Shown here: piece by piece, positions 59,967 through 64,000 of the stretch
Layout of the letters: each line of letters opens with the position of its first letter
Position numbering within the stretch: the first letter of the stretch is position 1
Assembly: GCF_016649425.1 (NCBI RefSeq)
Contig: NZ_JADRCR010000009.1
Coordinates: 153,319-217,318, forward strand
Length of the DNA: 64,000 nt
Source: Limnobaculum allomyrinae
GTDB lineage: Bacteria > Pseudomonadota > Gammaproteobacteria > Enterobacterales > Enterobacteriaceae
Direction: 5' to 3'
The notes under the pieces: generated by a model
Told to the model about the DNA's origin: nothing
The model's database searches: none
What the model saw: the letters and a program-made list of their open reading frames with translations, nothing else
Position numbers and translations under genes: made by a program

Positions 59967-60362
59967 TTACCATTTTTTGTTTAACAGTCTATCGATACTG
60001 AACGCGCCAGGGCCGCTCACCGCCAGTAAGATATAACCACCAGCAATGGTCAGATTTTTCATAAACATTAACTGGTTTACGCCTTCAGCAAAGTTGCTGT
60101 GGAAAATAAAGGCGGTTAACAGCGTGAACAGCGCGGTGAAAATTGCTGTGGTACGGGTCAGTAAACCGAATAACACCGCCAGACCACCACCCAGTTCAAG
60201 TAAAATTGTCAGCGGCAACAGGAAGCCAGGGACACCCATGGCTTGCATATATTGTTGTGTTCCGGCGTAAGCATCACCTAACTTACCGTAACCAGCCACA
60301 ATAAACAGAATTGGCATTAAAATACGGGCGATTAGTAATGCGACATTATTTAAATTATTCAT
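59967..60362 (-). CDS. yqjF: DoxX family inner-membrane protein YqjF
   Basis: 131 residues with four membrane segments and the DoxX blocks RILMPILFIVAGYGKL and LTILLELGGGLAVLFG. I chose ATG 60362 (MNNLNNV) by family length; the frame is open to 60425. Function is uncertain; in E. coli its expression reacts to aromatic compounds through YhaJ. Confidence 0.9.
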   Translation of the reverse strand: MNNLNNVALLIARILMPILFIVAGYGKLGDAYAGTQQYMQAMGVPGFLLPLTILLELGGGLAVLFGLLTRTTAIFTALFTLLTAFIFHSNFAEGVNQLMFMKNLTIAGGYILLAVSGPGAFSIDRLLNKKW

Positions 60363-60660
60363 TTCTACTCTAACTCCTGAACACAGTTTGATAATGGTTT
60401 GTTTGTCCGTGATAGTGACGTACAAACATTGTTTCGTTTCGATGTGCTTATCCTAGTTCAGGTGATGAAAACTTGTTAGCGAGAAGAATTGCATAATTAA
60501 TTCAAAAAATCTGAATAACTGAATATGCCTAATGGTTATGATATATAACGAAATTATATATATCATAAAATGTGGTTGTTAATTCTTTAAGCAAAGGCTC
60601 AGAATTATTGTTGAATTAATCAGCAGTATGAAACAGAGGGGAAATCCGAATAGAAAAAGG

Positions 60661-60945
60661 TTATTTCGAGTTTAGACTATTTTTGACGAAATTCACGGTA
60701 CTCCAGACACCGAGAGCACGGCGGCCCCAAAGTATTAGCTTACGAGGATGGCGTAAACCATATACGGCAGCAATACCCAAGCCGGTGGCAGTAATGATGG
60801 GATACTGAGTCAGTGCCAGCCAGCCCCGGTCAAAGGATTGGGTTTGTTCCAGCCAGTCTTGACGAGTTTGTGCTAAATCGGAACGCTGCCGGGCAATATT
60901 TTGCAGCAGCAGGCTCTTTTTTAGTTCCCGTTGCTGCTTATTCAC
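60661..60945 (-). CDS. yqjK: YqjK-like protein
   Basis: 94 residues. A charged N-terminal helix (residues 1-40) is followed by a short hydrophobic stretch near 46-62. It overlaps yqjE by four bases, as in the E. coli yqjDEK order. Confidence 0.85.
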   Translation of the reverse strand: MNKQQRELKKSLLLQNIARQRSDLAQTRQDWLEQTQSFDRGWLALTQYPIITATGLGIAAVYGLRHPRKLILWGRRALGVWSTVNFVKNSLNSK

Positions 60946-61337
60946 TTTTCATCCTCAAGCAGGATGCGATCCAGCTTCAGTTGATGGCGAGTTTCTTTCA
61001 GGAAAGTGGAGCGTTTAACCCGCACCATAGCCCAGATACCCGTGATAACCGCCAACAGAAACAGAATTCCGGTAATCAGGGATAAGGCGAGTACCCGATT
61101 AACAGGGTCGATAGCCAGACAAACCAGAATAAACAGCCCCATCAGGCAGAAGCCAGTAAAAACCAACGTCAGGCCAACCAGCATCAATAATTGAAATAGA
61201 TTGGCCTTCTCTTCTTCCAGCTCTACGGCAATCAGTTCCAGACGGGTTTGCACCATTCGATGCAGTAAAGTAAAGATTCGCTGGATAGTGGCCAGGGCAC
61301 CCTTGCCGGGGCCCTGAGCGGAGGTGCTATTTGACAT
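60942..61337 (-). CDS. yqjE: Inner-membrane protein YqjE
   Basis: 131 residues. Two membrane segments (about 48-72 and 80-100) and the conserved VELEEEKANLFQLL identify it. I chose ATG 61337 (MSNSTSAQGPGKG), three bases after the yqjD stop, by match to E. coli; the frame is open to 61406. Confidence 0.92.
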   Translation of the reverse strand: MSNSTSAQGPGKGALATIQRIFTLLHRMVQTRLELIAVELEEEKANLFQLLMLVGLTLVFTGFCLMGLFILVCLAIDPVNRVLALSLITGILFLLAVITGIWAMVRVKRSTFLKETRHQLKLDRILLEDEK

Positions 61338-61339
61338 AA

Positions 61340-61651
61340 TTAGCGACGAGTTAACAGTACGCCAAGCACCAGACCAACCGCAGCACCGATACCTACACCA
61401 GCCCATGGTTTTTCATGCACATAGGTGTCAGCTTTATCAGCAATCTCTTTGGTTTGGTCAACAATTTTGCCTTTGGTTTCGGTCAGGCGAGTACGAGTAT
61501 CTTTTAACAGACCTTCGGCTTTGGCGCGCATTTTGTCCAGTTCGGCCTTAGGTTTATCGCCAGAGGAGTGTAGGATCTCTTCCAACGTATTTGCCAGTGT
61601 TTCGAGCTCTTCACGAAGTTGTTCTGAAGTACTTTCTTTTTGCTGTGCCAT
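61340..61651 (-). CDS. yqjD: DUF883 ribosome-associated membrane protein YqjD
   Basis: 103 residues: a long amphipathic helix with Lys/Glu repeats and a C-terminal hydrophobic anchor (VGIGAAVGLVLGVLL). In E. coli YqjD and ElaB tie ribosomes to the membrane in stationary phase. It heads the yqjDEK operon. Confidence 0.92.
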   Translation of the reverse strand: MAQQKESTSEQLREELETLANTLEEILHSSGDKPKAELDKMRAKAEGLLKDTRTRLTETKGKIVDQTKEIADKADTYVHEKPWAGVGIGAAVGLVLGVLLTRR

Positions 61652-61799
61652 TGGATCTACTCCTTAATATATGAGCGAAATGCAATATTAACCATAGACC
61701 ATTATTCAATGTTATTAAAGGAGAAATTGTGCTGTTTTGTCAGGAAATGCAAAGGAATCTGGCAAAGGGAAAGATAAATTTCTACCAACGAATCAACAA

Positions 61800-61836
61800 A
61801 ATAAAAGCCGAAATGGCGGGCATTTCGGCTTTTATT
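61800..61836 (-). terminator. Terminator after yqjA
   Basis: AATAAAAGCCGAAAT and ATTTCGGCTTTTATT form a perfect 15-bp stem with a seven-base loop and T-rich ends on both strands. Confidence 0.85.
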
Positions 61837-61862
61837 TAACGGTATTTGGTAAAATTTTGGTG

Positions 61863-62537
61863 TTAAAGGCTCTTATTGGCGTTATGAGCACGCTTTTTGC
61901 GCCAGATAACGATGATCGAACCAATCAAGCCAGCAACCAGCAAAATGATTGGCAATAACACCAAGCCTTTCATCAGTTCATTTTCATAACGGTCGAAAAT
62001 TTTGGTACTACCCAGAGCATAGCCCAGGCTGGTCAGAATAGCCACCCACAGGAAACCGCTCATCCAGCTGAAGAACTGAAAACGCTTGCTGTCCAGGCCA
62101 GAAACCCCTGCCAGAGTAGGTAACAGAGTACGAACAAAAGCCAGAAAACGACCGATAAACAGTGCCGCCAGACCGTGACGATGGAACAGATTGTGGGCAC
62201 GCTGATGATAATGAGGAGGAATATGGGAAAGCCAGTTTTGTACCAATGCGGTATTGCCCAGCCATCGGCCTTGCAGGAAACCAATCCAACTGCCGATGCT
62301 GGCACCGGCGGTAAGGATTACAATGGCCAGCGGATAATTGATGGCTCCTTTAGCGACTAAAACACCCACCAGCAGCAACAGGCTATCACCGGGCAAAAAT
62401 GCCGCGGGAAGAACCCCATTCTCCAACAACAGAATAGTAAAAAGTATGCCGTACAGTGTCCAGGTAAGGGACGGGTTAGTCAGCATTGCTATATCGTGGT
62501 GCCAGAGCGCTTGCCAGAGCGTGTGTATTACATCCAT
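61863..62537 (-). CDS. yqjA: DedA family membrane protein YqjA
   Basis: 224 residues with the DedA blocks LPAAFLPGDSLLLLVG, HGLAALFIGRFLAFVRTLLP and the basic C-terminal end. DedA proteins support proton-motive-force homeostasis and undecaprenyl-phosphate recycling. E. coli has mzrA and yqjC between yqjA and yqjD; both are absent here. Confidence 0.93.
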   Translation of the reverse strand: MDVIHTLWQALWHHDIAMLTNPSLTWTLYGILFTILLLENGVLPAAFLPGDSLLLLVGVLVAKGAINYPLAIVILTAGASIGSWIGFLQGRWLGNTALVQNWLSHIPPHYHQRAHNLFHRHGLAALFIGRFLAFVRTLLPTLAGVSGLDSKRFQFFSWMSGFLWVAILTSLGYALGSTKIFDRYENELMKGLVLLPIILLVAGLIGSIIVIWRKKRAHNANKSL

Positions 62538-62958
62538 TTCGTATTCCTAAACATCGGTGTAACCGGAATATATCCCCGGGGATTCAATGGTTTTGCTAGA
62601 GATCTCTGCTGCTAAAGTAAGGCTGGTATCTGGCGTGTGCCCTGAACATCTACAGACTTCTTTTGACGCTAAGTAATCTACAGCTAAATTGGTGAAACCT
62701 TTGGAAGGTTAAGGCTTCTGATATCAGTTTAGTCAACATGTGTTGGACTATGTGTTGCCGTCGCTGATTAATATCTGTTATCCATAAACAGGGAGCAAAC
62801 AATGTTGTCACTCTAACAAAGTTCACTATGTCGAAACAGTAAAAAATCAGGATTTCCGCTGTTTCTGAGAATTCTTTTAACATCTTTACAGAAAAGCAGG
62901 GCGGAGATTATCACGCCCTGAAAGAATGATTATTGACGAAGACCAAAAACCAGCGAAT
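62538..62958. other. Intergenic region without recognised features
   Basis: 421 bp between the yqjA start and the crcB stop. The minus-strand ORF 62650-62883 has no family resemblance. The yqjA promoter must lie here. Confidence 0.4.
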
Positions 62959-63345
62959 TCACTGCACTTTTATCAATAATTGATAACCGATAGCGACGGC
63001 AAACAGGCATAACAGCACATTAGCGATAATATTTAGTGCGGCTTTTAACCACTCTCCTTGAGTAAATAACATTAACGTATCAAACGAAAAGGTTGAAAAG
63101 GTAGTTAACGCCCCTAAGAATCCAACGCCAATCAGTGGACGCCAGTGGGGAGAGATTAATGTGCCATGGGTCAGAGCCGACATTAAAGCCCCCATGATGA
63201 AAGAGCCACCTACGTTTACGGCAAGGGTTGCGTAGGGGAAACTGGTGCCAAACCACAGAGTAAACCAGTTAGTAATTTGAAAGCGACTGACTGCTCCAAC
63301 GGCTCCACCGAATGCAACAACAAATAGCGTTATGCTATAGCTCAT
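62959..63345 (-). CDS. crcB: Fluoride ion channel CrcB (Fluc)
   Basis: 128 residues, four membrane segments. GGAVGAVSRFQI, PYATLAVNVGGSFIMG (with the pore Asn) and GFLGALTTFSTFSFDT (with the Phe-box and central Na+ site) are family hallmarks. Antiparallel dimers let fluoride leave the cell. A fluoride riboswitch precedes the gene. Confidence 0.96.
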   Translation of the reverse strand: MSYSITLFVVAFGGAVGAVSRFQITNWFTLWFGTSFPYATLAVNVGGSFIMGALMSALTHGTLISPHWRPLIGVGFLGALTTFSTFSFDTLMLFTQGEWLKAALNIIANVLLCLFAVAIGYQLLIKVQ

Positions 63346-63433
63346 TTTCCTCTCCTGCTATGCACGTCAATGGCTGCACAGGTTAAGTTTAATTAATTGG
63401 ATTTAAATGGCTCTCGGCGGTACTGAGTGGGTA

Positions 63434-63550
63434 ACAAAAACACCTGACGCACACAGACCTCCATGACGGAGTCATTTTTGTCAGGTGTCATCAGCCTTTA
63501 ATATCAGGCGGTTTATAACCGAAAGGTTAAAGGTGGAACGCCATCACCGG
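63434..63550 (-). promoter_or_regulatory. Fluoride riboswitch (crcB motif) with transcription terminator
   Basis: On the minus strand, GGTGATGGCGTTCCACC (63548-63532) is followed by TAACC, AAACCGCC and GGCTGATGACACCTGAC (down to 63480), matching the crcB-motif consensus. ACACCTGAC (63488-63480) can instead pair with GTCAGGTGT (63448-63440), followed by TTTTGTT, to form a terminator. Since this arm is part of the aptamer, bound fluoride should prevent termination and turn crcB on. Confidence 0.9.
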
Positions 63551-63580
63551 TTATTAGTATAGCGAGAAATGAAATGACAT

Positions 63581-63655
63581 GTGAGTACTGATTGTCTTCC
63601 GGCCGGGCACGTTAATGATATGGGGATTTGGTTTTGACGGACGGAATATCCGCTG
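63581..63655 (+). repeat. Dispersed intergenic repeat, copy D (long-core form)
   Basis: GTGAGTACTGATTGTCTTCC then GGCCGGGCACG, about 30 bases and GACGGACGGAATATCCGCTG. It shares the insert after CCGG (GTT.ATATG) with copy B and the ATATCCGCT end with copy A. It lies between crcB and tktA. Confidence 0.55.
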
Positions 63656-63683
63656 AGGTATAAATAGATGAGGTTACTGTTTT

Positions 63684-63707
63684 AAGCCCCGGAAATTTCC
63701 GGGGCTT
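63684..63707 (-). terminator. Hairpin after tktA
   Basis: AAGCCCCGGAAA and TTTCCGGGGCTT form a perfect 12-bp palindromic stem 13 bp beyond the tktA stop. There is no T-run on the minus strand. Confidence 0.6.
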
Positions 63708-63720
63708 GCATTATACAAAC

Positions 63721-64000
63721 TTACTTCAACAACTCACGGGCATTCGCCACTACGTTATCAACCGTAAAGCCAAACTCAACAAACAGTTGTTCTGCCGGTG
63801 CAGATTCGCCGAAGCTGCGCATGCCTACAATGCGACCGTTCAGACCGGTGTATTTGAACCAGAAGTCCGCAATACCCGCTTCCACCGCCACACGTGCCGT
63901 TACGCCTGATGGCAGCACCGATTCACGGTAAGCCGCATCCTGACGGTCAAACACTTCGGTACAAGGCATCGATACCACGCGAACTTTACGGCCTTCCGCC
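63721..64000 (-). CDS. tktA: Transketolase, C-terminal part (partial)
   Basis: The reverse strand from the window edge reads to a stop at 63721 without interruption (about 92 codons): [20 protein letters not shown], then [20 protein letters not shown] and [20 protein letters not shown]. It matches the E. coli TktA C-terminal domain. Transketolase moves two-carbon units in the pentose phosphate pathway using thiamine diphosphate. tktA rather than tktB is my choice from sequence recall. Confidence 0.92.
   Translation of the reverse strand, partial: AEGRKVRVVSMPCTEVFDRQDAAYRESVLPSGVTARVAVEAGIADFWFKYTGLNGRIVGMRSFGESAPAEQLFVEFGFTVDNVVANARELLK

Noticed and set aside
62650..62883. 77-codon minus-strand ORF between crcB and yqjA, considered as mzrA.
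   Set aside because: It has no membrane segment in the right place and no similarity to MzrA as I remember it.
63706..63909. 67-codon plus-strand ORF in the tktA region.
   Set aside because: It is a shadow of the transketolase frame on the opposite strand.

Overview
The window is chromosomal DNA from a gammaproteobacterium of the order Enterobacterales. Most proteins match Escherichia coli orthologues closely in sequence, and blocks of E. coli gene order are kept: gltB/yhcC/arcB/elbB/mtgA, dolP/diaA/yraN/lpoA/rsmI, and yqjA/yqjD/yqjE/yqjK/yqjF/yqjG with yhaJ. A Budviciaceae-like genus is my guess only; I cannot fix the genus from sequence alone.

Layout. 1-7017: the 5' part of gltB (minus strand), yhcC, arcB, elbB and mtgA. 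7399-21487: a type II secretion system, gspAB on the minus strand and gspC to gspM plus gspO on the plus strand, separated by about 1 kb of very AT-rich DNA. 21991-27891: two large secreted GH18 chitinases and a small lytic transglycosylase, a plausible cargo set for the secretion system. 27911-33143: a Crp-fold regulator, then the envelope and housekeeping block dolP, diaA, yraN, lpoA and rsmI. 33230-33606: rnpB, the RNA of RNase P.

33586-41339 is a 7.7-kb AT-rich integrative island inserted exactly at the 3' end of rnpB and flanked by 28-bp direct repeats with one mismatch. It carries a tyrosine integrase; a coupled pair made of a nucleotidyltransferase-like protein and a DUF262 (GmrS/ParB-like) protein; a serine recombinase with three inverted-repeat subsites that look like a res site; a 421-aa protein with family A / T7-RNAP-like polymerase motifs; a long stem-loop-rich non-coding stretch; and two small genes. 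The native rnpB terminator now lies on the far side of the island. This is the most likely place for an undescribed system.

41522-55570 is a mixed accessory region: a lipoprotein, a PstS-like protein fused to a membrane domain, a DUF1266 protein, a TMAO/DMSO-type reductase with a pentahaem cytochrome (torA and a torC with an oddly short N-terminus), a Tat-exported transglutaminase-like protein with MerT- and MerP-like partners, a lipoprotein, and an HlyD-family adaptor with two ABC-2 permeases but no ATPase. 56120-62537 returns to the yhaJ/yqj block. The window closes with crcB under a fluoride riboswitch and the 3' end of a transketolase gene on the minus strand.

Four intergenic regions (near 2.95, 7.2, 45.5 and 63.6 kb) share a dispersed repeat built around a CTTCCGGCCGG-type core. 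The longest copy is 313 bp with 19-bp imperfect terminal inverted repeats and looks like a small non-autonomous element.
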